A stretch of DNA of 64,000 nucleotides, from contig JANYHN010000051.1 in NCBI GenBank assembly GCA_025359045.1, forward strand, positions 1-64,000, given 5' to 3'. Made by a program: the position numbers and the translations under genes. Origin of the DNA: Hyphomicrobiales bacterium. GTDB lineage: Bacteria > Pseudomonadota > Alphaproteobacteria > Rhizobiales > Aestuariivirgaceae. This document shows, in pieces, positions 1 to 10,835 of the stretch. Position 1 is the first letter of the stretch; each line of letters begins with the position of its first letter. The notes under the pieces are model-generated. The model ran no database searches. It worked only from the letters and a program-made list of their open reading frames with translations, and was not told the origin of the DNA.

Positions 1-375
1 GATTATGTGATGGATAATTTTTAACCAAATAATGAATATCGTCGGCATGGTTTCAAGAAACCGTCGAACTATGGAACTCCACGGACGACGAGGATGGCCA
101 GATGATCCGGTGCTACGCGTTGACGGCGAACTTTGTGTCACATCCTCCTTTGTTAAATGGCCAATTTCTTGCTGCGATGGCTTTGTTTATAATAAACTTT
201 CAAGCGTGTGTTGAGAGACAGCTCCAAACTCTTTCAAACAAAGCCACAAATAAGAAAAGTTATTTTTCTGTACTGCTAGAGCGAATTGGTCACTTGCCTG
301 TACTAGAAAAATGAGCCAGAAATTATGCGCGATAGGCTTGCGCTTGGCTGCCAATTGACGGGCATGGTATTGATT
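1..375. other. Left-edge stretch with no supportable gene
   Basis: Only short, overlapping open frames of about 60-70 codons occur here, with no recognisable domain, no good ribosome site and no support from context. The stretch must hold the promoter of the mtnK-mtnA pair that starts at 376, but I see no clear promoter elements or riboswitch. The very start may be the tail of whatever lies left of the window. Confidence 0.5.
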
Positions 376-1647
376 ATGAATCTTTACAAAAATTTTGTGG
401 CACTAAATGTTGATACGCTTGCGGGTCGCTTGAAGGATCTCGCAGTTCTTCAAGATCAAGTTGGTGCTGATCACAAAGCTTGGCGGGTGCGCGAAGTTGG
501 CGATGGCAATCTCAATTTGGTATTCATTGTTCAAGGGCCCAATGGGGCAGCCGTCGTGAAGCAGGCTTTGCCTTATGTGCGGCTGGTGGGTGATAGCTGG
601 CCTCTGCCACTCAAACGATCTTTCTTTGAATATCACGCGCTTACGCGCCAGTCCAAACGTGATTTTGGCATGACACCAAAAATATTTAGTTTTGACGAAA
701 AACAAGCCATGATTGTCATGGAGTTTCTGACTCCACATATCATTTTGCGAAAAGCGCTAATTGACGGGCGCGAAATTCCAGAATTACCCAACAAGCTTGG
801 TTGTTTTCTTGCACGTACGCTTTTTCGGGGCTCGGATTTGTGCATGGATACAAAATTACGCAAAGCTGACCTTGCACTCTTTTCCGATAATGTGGCGCTT
901 TGCGATATTACGGAATCTCTGGTGTTCAGCGATCCGTATTACAATTCAAAGCTCAACCGTCACACTTCGCCGCAGCTAGATGAGATAGTGGCTCAACTGC
1001 GAGCTGACAGAGATTTGAAAGTTGCCGCACAACGCCTCAAACATATTTTTGCAAACATGCCAGAAACCTTAATTCACGGCGATCTTCACACAGGTTCCAT
1101 AATGGTAACTGACCACGATGTGCGGGTGATTGATCCGGAATTTGCTTTTTATGGTCCCATGGCTTTTGATGTGGGCATGTTGCTCGCTAATTTTTGGATG
1201 AGTTATTTTTCACAACGCGGCCACGATGGGGCAACGCCGCGAAATAGCATGCGGAGCTATCTGCTGAAAACCATTGTTGAGATTTGGGATCATTTTCGTA
1301 ACGAGTTTTCAAAATTATGGCACATCGAGAGAACGGGAATATTGTATCAGCGGCAGCTATTTGAAGATCAAAACGATGCGCTGGGGTCTGCCCAAGCACT
1401 TGATCAATTTTTACATGGCATCTGGGTTGATATGCTTGGCTTTGCTGGCGTTGAAATTCACCGTCGTATTTTAGGTCTTGCACACAATGCAGATTTTGAA
1501 TTGATCGCCGATCCTGATGTTCGAGCGGCTTGCGAAACCAAGGCGCTTAAACTCGGTCGTCACCTTGCTGTCAACCGAGCGCAAATTCAAAGCATGGCAG
1601 ATATAAATGCTCTCGCGGAGCGACTTGAAAAGGAAATCGTGTCATGA
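376..1647 (+). CDS. mtnK: S-methyl-5-thioribose kinase (MtnK)
   Basis: Phosphorylates 5-methylthioribose with ATP to methylthioribose 1-phosphate, a cytosolic step in recycling methylthioadenosine. The 423-residue protein has the aminoglycoside-phosphotransferase/MtnK fold signature: the catalytic loop reads [10 protein letters not shown], where MtnK enzymes have HGDLHTGS, and is followed by the metal-binding [10 protein letters not shown] chose the ATG at 376; an upstream in-frame ATG at 325 would add 17 residues that do not resemble the family. It overlaps mtnA by four bases (ATGA), and mtnA is the next enzyme of the same pathway, so the two are almost certainly co-translated. No sign of damage. 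Confidence 0.93.
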   Translation: MNLYKNFVALNVDTLAGRLKDLAVLQDQVGADHKAWRVREVGDGNLNLVFIVQGPNGAAVVKQALPYVRLVGDSWPLPLKRSFFEYHALTRQSKRDFGMTPKIFSFDEKQAMIVMEFLTPHIILRKALIDGREIPELPNKLGCFLARTLFRGSDLCMDTKLRKADLALFSDNVALCDITESLVFSDPYYNSKLNRHTSPQLDEIVAQLRADRDLKVAAQRLKHIFANMPETLIHGDLHTGSIMVTDHDVRVIDPEFAFYGPMAFDVGMLLANFWMSYFSQRGHDGATPRNSMRSYLLKTIVEIWDHFRNEFSKLWHIERTGILYQRQLFEDQNDALGSAQALDQFLHGIWVDMLGFAGVEIHRRILGLAHNADFELIADPDVRAACETKALKLGRHLAVNRAQIQSMADINALAERLEKEIVS

Positions 1648-2738
1648 AAGTTGGCGCACGTCACACCCGCACGATTTGGTTAGGCGTCGATCAGCGCTCA
1701 GTCGAAATTATAGATCAGCGCTGGTTGCCTCATGAATTTCGGATAGCGACTCTCAGATCGGTGGACGATGTGGCAATCGCAATACAGGACATGTGGGTGC
1801 GCGGAGCGCCGCTCATCGGCGTGACGGCCGCCTATGGCATGGCGATTGCCATGAGCGTTGATGCCTCTGATGAACATCTTGAATCCACTTGGATCAAGCT
1901 TCATCAAACAAGACCAACAGCAATCAATTTGAAATGGGCGCTGGATGAAATGCGCCGTACATTGCTGCCTCTGCCTCACGCCCAACGCCAAGTTGCTGCC
2001 TATACACGGGCAGCCGAGCTTGCCGATGAAGATGTTGAACTCAATCGTTCGATGGGTCGGCACGGCCTTGCCTTGATCCGCGAAATTGCCGCGCGCAAGA
2101 AGCCTGACGAAAGGGTGAATATTCTAACCCATTGCAATGCAGGCTGGCTTGCCACTGTTGATTATGGTACGGCCACTGCACCAATCTATGCTGCGCATGA
2201 GGTTGGCATTCCGGTTCATGTTTATGTAGATGAAACGCGCCCGCGAAATCAGGGCGCTCAACTCACCGCTTGGGAAATGGTCAATCACGGTGTGCCACAC
2301 ACATTGATTGTTGATAATGCTGGTGGTCATTTAATGCAGCATGGCCAAGTTGATATGGTGATTGTTGGCACGGACCGCACCACAGCCAATGGCGATGTGT
2401 GCAACAAGATCGGCACTTATTTGAAGGCGCTTGCGGCACACGATAATGCGATCCCGTTCTATGTAGCACTCCCGTCACCCACAATCGATTGGACAGTGCG
2501 AGACGGAATTAAAGAAATCCCTATCGAAGACCGAAGTTCCGATGAGGTGACTTATGTGCAGGGTCGCAATATTGACGGCGGCATAACCAAGGTAAGAATT
2601 TCGCCCGACGGCACGTCTGCCGCCAACCCAGCTTTTGATGTCACACCGGCGCGGTTGATCACGGGTTTAATCACCGAGCGCGGCGTTGCCGTTGCCTCTC
2701 CTGAAGGGTTACTCAAATTATTTCCAGAACGGAAATAA
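1644..2738 (+). CDS. mtnA: Methylthioribose-1-phosphate isomerase (MtnA)
   Basis: Converts methylthioribose 1-phosphate to methylthioribulose 1-phosphate, directly after MtnK in methionine salvage or the related dihydroxyacetone-phosphate shunt. The 364-residue length is normal. Family marks are the N-terminal [13 protein letters not shown], the catalytic cysteine in [10 protein letters not shown] and the catalytic aspartate in [19 protein letters not shown]. It belongs to the eIF2B-alpha/beta/delta-like superfamily, but these motifs are those of true MtnA. It ends 8 bases before the convergent ABC permease gene. The later salvage genes (mtnB/C/D or an Ald2-type aldolase) are not in the window, so the fate of the product is unknown. 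Confidence 0.94.
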   Translation: MKVGARHTRTIWLGVDQRSVEIIDQRWLPHEFRIATLRSVDDVAIAIQDMWVRGAPLIGVTAAYGMAIAMSVDASDEHLESTWIKLHQTRPTAINLKWALDEMRRTLLPLPHAQRQVAAYTRAAELADEDVELNRSMGRHGLALIREIAARKKPDERVNILTHCNAGWLATVDYGTATAPIYAAHEVGIPVHVYVDETRPRNQGAQLTAWEMVNHGVPHTLIVDNAGGHLMQHGQVDMVIVGTDRTTANGDVCNKIGTYLKALAAHDNAIPFYVALPSPTIDWTVRDGIKEIPIEDRSSDEVTYVQGRNIDGGITKVRISPDGTSAANPAFDVTPARLITGLITERGVAVASPEGLLKLFPERK

Positions 2739-2746
2739 AAACTAAC

Positions 2747-3769
2747 TCACTCCGACTCCTTCAGCTTCTGTGCATAGATATTGATGATCAACGCTATCAG
2801 CAAAATTAATCCGCGGATCAAGATTTTAAGGAAGCTGTCGATCTGGATATGATCAAGCCCATTGTTGAGAACACCCAATACCAGAAGGCCTATGATCGTA
2901 TTGCCAATGCCACCGCGCCCACCAAAAAGACTGGTTCCTCCTACCACCACCGCTGCGATCGCATCAAGCAAATAACTATCGAATTGGTTCTGTTGCGCCG
3001 ACCCGAAATAGGCCACAGCTAACATGCCCGCAATGCCAGAACACATGGCGGAAATGACCATAACTGAGCCGATTATGAATTTAACATTCACACCCGAATA
3101 TTCTGCGGCCTCACGATTGCCACCTGTCATATAAATATAGCGGCCAAAACGCGAGTAACGCAAAATGAGATGCCCGATGAGCAAAAATAAAATCGCAACG
3201 ATGATCGTCCACCTGACGCCAAAGACTGAACCAGACCCCAACATGGTGATAAGACTGGGATAGGAATAAGCAATTTGTCCGCGCACCAATAAAGCTGAAA
3301 CACCATTGGCGATCTGCATGATAGCAAGCGTCATGATAAAAGATGGAATGCCAATCCACGTCACACCAAATGCGGTGACGAGGCCAAAGGCAAGCGCACT
3401 CAAAAGAGCGAGAACGATGGCTATAATACCCGGCATCGGCAAATTTGCAATGTTCACATAATCGGGTTGTAGTGTGAAATAGGCTACCGTTATGCCTATC
3501 GCGTTAGCGACTGCCGCAACCGACAAATCAATTTCCGATGTGAGAATGACATAAGTCAGGCCCACGGCAATAATCGCAGTGATCGAAATCTGTGATAAGA
3601 TATTCATGCAATTGACCATCGTGAAAAACGAAGAGCTGGCCAGAGAGAAAAACAACACAAGTGCAAGCAACGTGAACACGGGGGCGATGTTGCGCAATTG
3701 ATTTCGGACGAAACTTTGCAGCGGTTTTGATTTCGGAAGGTTTGAGATTTGGTCCGTCGGAGCGCTCAT
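2747..3769 (-). CDS. Ribose-type ABC transporter permease
   Basis: Inner-membrane permease of the RbsC/BPD_transp_2 family, 340 residues, with about eight to ten hydrophobic segments beginning near residue 30. The family loop (residues 210-235) and the C-terminal glycine-rich VVGGTSLFGGRGG are present; the latter is the permease sequence that contacts the ATPase. It is last in the operon SBP-ATPase-permease (6.3 to 2.7 kb), nine bases after the ATPase gene. The substrate cannot be read from the sequence: a pentose, methylthioribose (next to mtnK-mtnA), or a sugar acid (next to the tetronate-type genes) are all possible. Confidence 0.9.
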   Translation of the reverse strand: MSAPTDQISNLPKSKPLQSFVRNQLRNIAPVFTLLALVLFFSLASSSFFTMVNCMNILSQISITAIIAVGLTYVILTSEIDLSVAAVANAIGITVAYFTLQPDYVNIANLPMPGIIAIVLALLSALAFGLVTAFGVTWIGIPSFIMTLAIMQIANGVSALLVRGQIAYSYPSLITMLGSGSVFGVRWTIIVAILFLLIGHLILRYSRFGRYIYMTGGNREAAEYSGVNVKFIIGSVMVISAMCSGIAGMLAVAYFGSAQQNQFDSYLLDAIAAVVVGGTSLFGGRGGIGNTIIGLLVLGVLNNGLDHIQIDSFLKILIRGLILLIALIINIYAQKLKESE

Positions 3770-3778
3770 GTTTTGTTC

Positions 3779-5293
3779 CTATGCCGCAGCCAAAAGATCG
3801 GCCTTGTATAATGTTCCGCTGTTAAATTCCTTGGCGACAATGCCTTTACGCAACACGGTCACACGGTTGGCCAATGTCAGAATGGTTTCTGGCTCAGTTG
3901 AAAGCACGAGGATAGCAACGCCCTTATCGCGTAAGTCCTTAACAATGCGGATCACATCTTCCTTTGCTCCCACATCCATGCCGCGCGTCGGCTCTGAAAG
4001 GATGAGCACTTTAGGAAGATGCGTGAGCCATTTTGCCAAAGCCACTTTTTGTTGGTTGCCACCCGAAAGTGAGCCAAGAGCCATGTTGGGATTAGGCGGC
4101 CGGATTTGCAGATCAACAGCCCGCGTCGCGGCAATTTTGCGTTCTTGACTTGGCTTCAAAAACAGCCGGTGAATGCGGTCCAGTATAGCAATTGAAACAT
4201 TTTTATAAACGGGCTCTGTGCGGAACAACATCATCCGCCGATTTTCAGGAACAAAGGCAATACCACCCTTGCGCGCTGCTGACGTCGACTTGAAACTACG
4301 TTGTGCACCGTCCATCATGAGATGACCGCGCTTCAGTTTGATCTTACCAAACAATGCGCGCGCCAGCTCCACTTGTCCGCAGCCCATGAAACCATAGACA
4401 CCGGTAATTTCTCCGGCACGCAAGTTGAGAGAAATATTCTGCAACGTTTTGCCGTCGCCGATTGCGTCCGCAGCAAGCACAATCGGTCTAGTATCATCAC
4501 TGATAAGTTTGGCACTCTCGCCCATATGCATACCAATCGAACCACGTCCAATCATATGAGAAATCACAGCGTCTTTGGTCAGCGATGCCGCAGGTTCCGT
4601 TGCAACCTTTTTACCATTGCGAAAAACTGTGACTGTGTCGGAAATTTCCAACACATCATCGAGAAAGTGCGAAATGAAAATAATGCCGCGCCCTTCGGCT
4701 TTGATCTTGCGCAGCACGTCAAACAGCCGCTTCACCTCTGGCGGAGACAGAGCTGAAGTGGGCTCATCAAGAATGATTGTTTTTGCGCCTGAAAACAAAA
4801 CACGCGAAAGTTCCACCAGCTGTTGCAAGCCGACGGGCAATGATCCCATCAGCGTTTTGGGATCAATATCAAGGCCAAGGCTTGAAATGAGACGCGCTGC
4901 CTCGCGATTAATTTGGGCCCAATCAACAGTTCCAAACTTGGTGAGGGGTTGATGTCCAAGGAACACATTTTCAGCGACTGTCAAATCTGGAATGGTGGAC
5001 AGTTCCTGATGCACCATGCCAATTCCAGCCGACAGCGCATCACGGGCCGAGCGAAAATGCACAAGCTTACCATCAACGCGCATCTCGCCTTCATAATCCG
5101 AATAGACACCTGCGATGATTTTCATCGTGGTGGATTTGCCAGCGCCATTTTCGCCAACAAGCCCATGAATTTCTCCGGCATGCAGCGTAAAGTCCACATC
5201 CTTGAGCGCCGCAATGCCGCCGAAGGATTTTGAAACATTTGTGAGTTGAAGCAGGGGCGGCAAGCCGCCCCCACCGTTTAGTTGATCCATCAT
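3779..5293 (-). CDS. Ribose-type ABC transporter ATP-binding protein (double ATPase)
   Basis: Cytosolic energy-coupling subunit of a sugar importer, 504 residues with two tandem ABC domains as in RbsA/MglA. The first has Walker A GENGAGKST near residue 50 and Walker B IILDEPTSAL. The second has the usual degenerate P-loop (GFMGCGQVELAR) but keeps LSGGNQQK and a Walker B variant in which the residue after the hydrophobic strand reads SEPTRGMD, with Ser where most have Asp. The degenerate second site is normal in this family; the Ser-Glu variant is a small oddity. Translationally spaced 6 bases after the binding-protein gene. Confidence 0.92.
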   Translation of the reverse strand: MMDQLNGGGGLPPLLQLTNVSKSFGGIAALKDVDFTLHAGEIHGLVGENGAGKSTTMKIIAGVYSDYEGEMRVDGKLVHFRSARDALSAGIGMVHQELSTIPDLTVAENVFLGHQPLTKFGTVDWAQINREAARLISSLGLDIDPKTLMGSLPVGLQQLVELSRVLFSGAKTIILDEPTSALSPPEVKRLFDVLRKIKAEGRGIIFISHFLDDVLEISDTVTVFRNGKKVATEPAASLTKDAVISHMIGRGSIGMHMGESAKLISDDTRPIVLAADAIGDGKTLQNISLNLRAGEITGVYGFMGCGQVELARALFGKIKLKRGHLMMDGAQRSFKSTSAARKGGIAFVPENRRMMLFRTEPVYKNVSIAILDRIHRLFLKPSQERKIAATRAVDLQIRPPNPNMALGSLSGGNQQKVALAKWLTHLPKVLILSEPTRGMDVGAKEDVIRIVKDLRDKGVAILVLSTEPETILTLANRVTVLRKGIVAKEFNSGTLYKADLLAAA

Positions 5294-5299
5294 GAAAAA

Positions 5300-6328
5300 T
5301 TAGATCAAGAAGTTCTTTTGCAACCAAAGATGACCGGGTGCCGTTTCCTTGGTGATAACGGGACCATCAGCGAGTATGAAGTTTGGAATATCCTTGCCCG
5401 CCTTCTCACCACCTTGAACCGCAGCTACACCTGCAGCCACAGCCCAGCCATGAATACGGCAAGACGGATTACGCACGGTGGCCAGCATAGTGCCATCGAG
5501 CACGGCCTGAACGGCAGGTGGCATAGCATCAACACCTGCAATTACGATGTCCGTTCGGCCCTTGGCCTTCATTACATTATAAGCAGCAAGCGCCATGTCA
5601 TCATTGTGGAAGAACGCACCTGCAATTTTGTCGTTCTGCGTGAGGATGGAATCCCAGATGCGGGCAACCTTGGTCACATCCCAATCAGCTGGCTCTTCAT
5701 TTATCACCTTCACATTGGGGAAACCTGCGACAATTGCTTTGAAGCCTTTGGCTCGACCCTGAGCACCAGAGTGACCGAGCGCCCCTTGCGTCATAACCAC
5801 ATTGCCTTCGCCTTTGATGGCGGCCATCAATTGTGATGTGACCGATGAGCCCATCATAATATTATCGGGCGCAATGAATGTGTGGATGGCGATCGTTCCC
5901 GGAGGAGCAACGAGTGTATCCATTGCAATCACTGGTGTGCCCGCATCGATCATCTTCTGAATAGGATCAGTAAGAGTGCCTATACCAAATGTTTGAATGG
6001 CGACGAAATCCCACTTCTGCGTTGCCATATTGTCAATCGCAGCGCGTTGCTTGGTGGCGGCCAACTCACCATCAAACCAAGTAATTTCAACATTCATCAA
6101 CTTACCCCAGGCCTCGGCAGCTGTCTTGCCTTGGGCGCACCACGAAGCTTGTAGGCCTGCATTAGAGAAAGCGGCTTTCATTGGTTTTCCGGCGGGTTTT
6201 AGAGCTTGGGCCATGGCTGGGTCAAAACCAGCATCGGCCATCATTACGGCACCGAGTGCTGCAGCACCACCAAGTACCTTGAATACGTCACGGCGGCTTT
6301 TGGCTAAATTAATAAGGTCGTCGTTCAT
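5300..6328 (-). CDS. Periplasmic sugar-binding protein of ABC importer, Tat-exported
   Basis: Solute-binding protein of the RbsB/periplasmic-binding-protein type 1 family, 342 residues, first gene of the importer operon. It starts with a twin-arginine export signal: SRRDVFKVLGG followed by an Ala-rich hydrophobic stretch and a probable AMAQA cleavage site near residue 33. Tat export is common for alphaproteobacterial ribose-type binding proteins. I chose the ATG at 6328 because GGGAGACG lies six bases upstream; an in-frame ATG at 6343 sits before that ribosome site. Later hallmarks are two alternating alpha/beta lobes with FFHNDDMALAAYNVMKAKG and VIAGVDAMPPAVQAV. Ligand unknown. Confidence 0.9.
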   Translation of the reverse strand: MNDDLINLAKSRRDVFKVLGGAAALGAVMMADAGFDPAMAQALKPAGKPMKAAFSNAGLQASWCAQGKTAAEAWGKLMNVEITWFDGELAATKQRAAIDNMATQKWDFVAIQTFGIGTLTDPIQKMIDAGTPVIAMDTLVAPPGTIAIHTFIAPDNIMMGSSVTSQLMAAIKGEGNVVMTQGALGHSGAQGRAKGFKAIVAGFPNVKVINEEPADWDVTKVARIWDSILTQNDKIAGAFFHNDDMALAAYNVMKAKGRTDIVIAGVDAMPPAVQAVLDGTMLATVRNPSCRIHGWAVAAGVAAVQGGEKAGKDIPNFILADGPVITKETAPGHLWLQKNFLI

Positions 6329-6897
6329 AAGATCGTCTCCCATAAATAGCTATTTTTGATTTTTCTAGAGGTCTGGCCTAGAGTTCACTTACACAATTAA
6401 ATTTATAGAATTGCTTTATGCGATGCCGTTTTGGCGTCCTCCATTTGCAATCCTGCATCTGAACTCCTAACCTGTCAACATCCAGGAAGTTTAATCGTCT
6501 TGTCAAATTGTAGGTCGATCTCGTTAAAACAGAGAAGAATCGCGTAGTTTTAGAGCAAGAGCCTGCCAATATAATTGCTCACCCATTGGGAGCCTGCAAC
6601 TTTTGGGGCGGTGCAGCGAGCAGCCTGATCAGTCCAGCTTCCACATAAGCAGCAGGAAGACCAACGCCACGCCAGGGCCACCAGTGGCGACTTTCAAATT
6701 TGCTGCTGCAGTTCCGACTGATGCAACGACCATTGGCTGGAAAAACTGGGCAGGCGATGGTGAAATCTTCAGAATATAATCGTTTGAGCCGCGCTTAGCC
6801 TCGGCAAACGCAATTTGGTTCATATATATGTTGGTAGAAGAATTCGTAGCGGAGTGGTTAAAGACAGAAGCTGAGTACCACAGGGATAAGTGAAGCC
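6329..6897. other. Intergenic region between divergent importer and ltnD remnant
   Basis: About 570 bases with no supportable intact gene. It must contain the importer promoter. On the plus strand near 6640-6890 a frame interrupted by an in-frame TAA contains WKNWAGDGEIF, which weakly recalls the start of aldonolactone oxidases, and ends just before the ltnD remnant; I regard it only as a possible decayed coding trace. No terminator or operator is obvious. Confidence 0.35.
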
Positions 6898-7355
6898 ATG
6901 AAAAATATATCTTCACCGAAAGTCGCTATCATCGGGTTGGGGTCTATGGGATTGGGCATGGCGCAATCTATTGCCAAAAGCGGAATGGCTGTTTCTGGCT
7001 TCGATCTTAATCCGCTTGCTGTGCGTGCTCTTGCCGAAAATGGCGGAACTGCTGCAAGCAGCGCCAAAGAAGCGGCGAAGGGAACTGACATTCTTCCAGT
7101 GGTCGTTGTTAACGCTGCTCAGACGCGCGACGTGCTCTTCGCTGAAGATGGTGTTGCTTCCCCGATGAAGCCGAGCGAAGTTATTATATCTTGCGCAACT
7201 ATATCCCCAGCAATGCGCAGCATTTGGCAACCCAAGCAGAATCGCTTGGGTTACTCTATCGTGATGCGGCGGCAGGGATGGATGGCGATGAAGATTCTTC
7301 GGTTGCCCGCATGATTGCTGAGATTACCGGGCTCAAACTTCCCCCTCAAAAGTGA
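6898..7355 (+). pseudogene. ltnD: L-threonate dehydrogenase (LtnD) remnant, deleted and frameshifted
   Basis: The first 90 or so codons encode a good Rossmann domain of the LtnD/3-hydroxyisobutyrate dehydrogenase family: VAIIGLGSMGLGMAQSIAKS, then VVVVNAAQTRDVLF and SCATISPA. After SPA (about 7213) the frame is lost. In the shifted frame the text continues AQHLATQAESLGLLYRDA and then jumps directly to what looks like the extreme C-terminus (AAGMDGDEDSSVARMIAEI), stopping at 7353-7355. A normal family member is about 300 residues, so most of the middle, including the catalytic lysine region, is gone. LtnD oxidises L-threonate in the same pathway as the isomerase that follows 9 bases later. Inactive as read. 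Confidence 0.8.
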
Positions 7356-7364
7356 GTTAAGTCC

Positions 7365-8138
7365 ATGCCCAAATTTGCTGCTAACCTCACCATGATGTTT
7401 ACCGAATGGGCCTTTTTTGATCGTTTTAAAGCTGCAGCAGATGTTGGCTTCGATGCGGTTGAATTCTTGTTTCCCTACGAACATCCTGCCAGCAGAATCG
7501 CCAAAGAATTGAGCCGGAACGGATTAAATCAAGTGCTGTTTAATCTGCCACCGGGCGATTGGGCCAAGGGTGAACGCGGGCTTGCAGCGCTGCCGGAACG
7601 CGAAGAGGAATTTAGGAAATCTGTACAAATTGCTGTGGACTATGCGGTTGAGGTAAAGGCGCCAACTCTTCATATGATGAGCGGCCTTGCCGATAAAGCT
7701 GACCGACGCGCTTTAGAAGCTTACCGGAAGGCAATTGAATTTGCCTGTGCTGCGACGGCGCCGTATGGGATCAGCATTGTGATTGAGCCCATAAATGCAA
7801 GAGATATGCCTGGCTACTTTCTAAATGATTTTAACTTTGCAGCCAACCTCATCGCCGATTTGGCTTTGCCAAATCTCAAACTCCAGTATGACATTTATCA
7901 CCGTCAAATTATCCATGGTGATGTGATGAAGAGTCTCGAAAAGTACATGCCAATTATTGGGCATGTGCAAGTCGCCAGCGTTCCTAAGAGAAACGAACCC
8001 CTCACCGGAGAGCTTAACGATACACGCATTTTTCATCATCTAGATGCATTAGGCTATCAAGGTTTCGTGGGCTGCGAATATCGCCCTGCCCATGCAACCC
8101 TTGTTGGCCTCGATTGGTTTAAGCCATATCGCAAATGA
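7365..8138 (+). CDS. otnI: 2-oxo-tetronate / hydroxypyruvate isomerase family protein
   Basis: TIM-barrel isomerase of 257 residues, the size of OtnI/Hyi. OtnI interconverts 2-oxo- and 3-oxo-tetronates in L-threonate/D-erythronate breakdown; Hyi interconverts hydroxypyruvate and tartronate semialdehyde. Start MPKFAANLTMMFTEW and later VIEPINARDMPGYFL, QYDIYHRQIIHGDV and GCEYRP carry the metal-binding Glu, Asp, His and Glu residues of the AP-endonuclease-2 fold. It sits immediately downstream of a broken ltnD, whose family normally feeds this pathway, so I favour the tetronate role. The kinase (otnK/denK) and aldolase (otnC) are missing from the window. The reading frame is intact although its pathway partner is decayed. 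Confidence 0.82.
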   Translation: MPKFAANLTMMFTEWAFFDRFKAAADVGFDAVEFLFPYEHPASRIAKELSRNGLNQVLFNLPPGDWAKGERGLAALPEREEEFRKSVQIAVDYAVEVKAPTLHMMSGLADKADRRALEAYRKAIEFACAATAPYGISIVIEPINARDMPGYFLNDFNFAANLIADLALPNLKLQYDIYHRQIIHGDVMKSLEKYMPIIGHVQVASVPKRNEPLTGELNDTRIFHHLDALGYQGFVGCEYRPAHATLVGLDWFKPYRK

Positions 8139-8175
8139 AAAAGCCTGCATAAAATTCAAAGACGCTTTTTCAAAA
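8135..8175. terminator. Possible bidirectional terminator between convergent genes
   Basis: GAAAAAGC (from 8137) and GCTTTTTC (near 8163) form a perfect 8-bp inverted repeat with a loop of about 19 bases. It lies exactly between the convergent isomerase and dehydrogenase genes, and A/T runs flank both sides. The stem is AT-rich, so the call is weak. Confidence 0.4.
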
Positions 8176-8180
8176 GCAGA

Positions 8181-9074
8181 TTATTTTGGCAGATAGTCAC
8201 GCCAATAGTGCTTTTCCTTGAAGCCCAAGACTTCGCGAATTTTGCGATTTGATAAGGGTGCTTCAAACTTGCCCATCTGGCGGGAGACAGGCGTATTGGG
8301 CGCATATTTGGCAAGAAACTCTTTGGTTGGCATGTCAGCGGTGATCGTATCGTTGACTGCATTGAACACTTGATAACCAAGTCCATCTTTCTGGATACAG
8401 AGATGAACGATCTCGCCTAAATCGCGCGCATCAATATAGCTCCAGGCATTGCGTTTTCGCATCGAGGGATTGGCAACATATTGTGAAAACGCTCCATATT
8501 CATGCGGCTCAATCACATTGCCAATGCGAAGCGCATAAATATCAGCCCCAAACCGCATTGCGAAGGCCCGTGCCGTTTTCTCATTCACAACTTTTGACAA
8601 TCCGTAAGAATCCATCGGGTCGCTGTCATAATCTTCTTCCAACGGAAACGAATGATAGTCTTTATCGCCTTCGGCAAAGCAAACGCCGTAGGTGGTTTCA
8701 CTTGATGCTACGATCACTTTACGCACGCCTAATTTCATGGCCGCTTCAATGACGTTGTAAGTGCTCATCACGTTGGCAGAAAAGGTTTTGTTATCGGGCT
8801 CAATCATAACGCGGGGAATTGCAGCAAAATGTACGACAGCATCTGGTGCTTGCGGAACTCTGCCTTCTTCATAGCCTTCAAAACCAAAGTGCGACGACAA
8901 CGCATTGAACGCCTGCCCGCTATCGGTAAGATCTGCGACCAGTGTATTCACACCGGGCAAATTCAATGGCTTCAAATCCACATTGAGAATGGAATAACCT
9001 TTTTCTAACAGCACGGGCACCATGTTTCGCCCGGCCTTGCCAGTTCCACCCGTAAAAACGATGCGCTTGTTCAC
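8181..9074 (-). CDS. NAD-dependent epimerase/dehydratase family oxidoreductase
   Basis: Extended short-chain dehydrogenase of 297 residues. The N-terminal nucleotide-binding loop is FTGGTGKAGRN (Gly-rich), followed by ADLTD and HFAAIPR; the catalytic Ser and YxxxK are in SSETTYG and SYGLSK near residue 155. Members act on nucleotide sugars, or as aldose/uronate or erythronate (DenD-like) dehydrogenases. Its place next to an ltnD remnant and otnI suggests an aldose or tetronate dehydrogenase rather than a cell-wall epimerase, but substrate assignment is inference. Convergent with otnI. Confidence 0.75.
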   Translation of the reverse strand: MNKRIVFTGGTGKAGRNMVPVLLEKGYSILNVDLKPLNLPGVNTLVADLTDSGQAFNALSSHFGFEGYEEGRVPQAPDAVVHFAAIPRVMIEPDNKTFSANVMSTYNVIEAAMKLGVRKVIVASSETTYGVCFAEGDKDYHSFPLEEDYDSDPMDSYGLSKVVNEKTARAFAMRFGADIYALRIGNVIEPHEYGAFSQYVANPSMRKRNAWSYIDARDLGEIVHLCIQKDGLGYQVFNAVNDTITADMPTKEFLAKYAPNTPVSRQMGKFEAPLSNRKIREVLGFKEKHYWRDYLPK

Positions 9075-9218
9075 GATCTAACTCCTCATTTGTTTTCAAA
9101 CTAAAGATATTTCACTAAGCTCTTTCTGCAAACATCCACATTCTTCCGTACTGCTTACCTAATGCGCACGACGATTTCAGACCCATTGGTTTATTTTAAT
9201 TATCGCGCCAATCCATCA

Positions 9219-9458
9219 TCACCAAAGACTGCCACATGCCAACTTTGGCGGCTCCAGACAATGACAAGTAGCTCTCGCCCCAACGGGTGTCATGCCAGCG
9301 CCAATCTGATAGGCCTCATCGGCTTTGAAACGGTGCAGGGAAAGTTTGTCTTCTTCCGCATAAACTGCAATCGTGCGCTTGCCCAACTCCGTTGCAGCAC
9401 GCATCACCCGGATGGCGATTTCACCCCGGTTCGCAATTAATATTTTGGAAAAATTCAT
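9219..9458 (-). pseudogene. pyc: Pyruvate carboxylase N-terminal fragment
   Basis: The first 55 or so residues match the biotin-carboxylase start of pyruvate carboxylase: [18 protein letters not shown], then [20 protein letters not shown]. The match then fails at about GMTPVGA; a one-base shift restores ESYLS, the next conserved motif, for a few residues only. The full enzyme is about 1150 residues, so more than 95 percent is missing. This is a relic left by deletion or rearrangement, not a functional gene, although the short frame is open. It lies between a live dehydrogenase gene and the bluB riboswitch. Confidence 0.8.
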
Positions 9459-9847
9459 TTTAATTCCTCAAAATAGTCGCAAAAATGGAAACGTTAAGCA
9501 CATAAGCTGTTTCAGCACTCTGGTAGATTTAAGTTCGACCTTACACAAACCTCTTTGCAGTTGTTGACCGTAGTTTCCATTGTTCTTTTCTGCCCTCTTT
9601 ACAAAAAGTATTTTGGATTGTCTCAGTCAGCACTCATTTGCACAATGTTAAATCAATGAAAATGCCAAGCATAAGGAAAACATGATCCATCAGGTCTTCC
9701 ATCAATAGCGTCCTCGCAATACATCATTCCATCCTGCACACTAGACTAGCCAACCTCAGGGCGGTTGAACTTGAATAAGGGGTCGGCTTATTTAGTATAG
9801 CAAAGCGATGCTTGCGTGTCCTCGAACCTGCCGTTATAGCTACGTTT
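9459..9847. other. Stretch upstream of riboswitch with no gene seen
   Basis: About 390 bases between the pyc remnant and the cobalamin riboswitch. I see no coding frame with family resemblance. It should hold the bluB promoter. A minus-strand open frame running through its right end into the riboswitch has no support. Confidence 0.45.
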
Positions 9848-10760
<913 letters not shown>

Positions 10761-10835
10761 CCTAGAACAACCCAGTCAATCAAGAATTTTGGAAAGTAAG
10801 CGTAGACTGGCATTTTGTTTCCGAAAAAATTGAAC

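Noticed and set aside
32-314. Two overlapping short plus-strand open frames at the left edge
   Set aside because: No family resemblance, no ribosome site, cysteine- and serine-rich low-information text; treated as non-coding.
6838-6890. Sequence GTAGCGGAGTGGTTAAAG resembling the D-arm of a serine/leucine tRNA
   Set aside because: No acceptor stem, anticodon arm or T-arm (GGTTCGAATCC) follows at the right distance.
6629-6916. 95-codon minus-strand open frame overlapping the ltnD remnant start
   Set aside because: No domain, its start lies inside the ltnD remnant, and the hydrophobic ends look accidental.
9219-9458. Treating the pyc fragment as a small intact gene
   Set aside because: Its first part is clearly pyruvate carboxylase, and homology stops abruptly with a frameshift; a 79-residue product would lack all catalytic domains.
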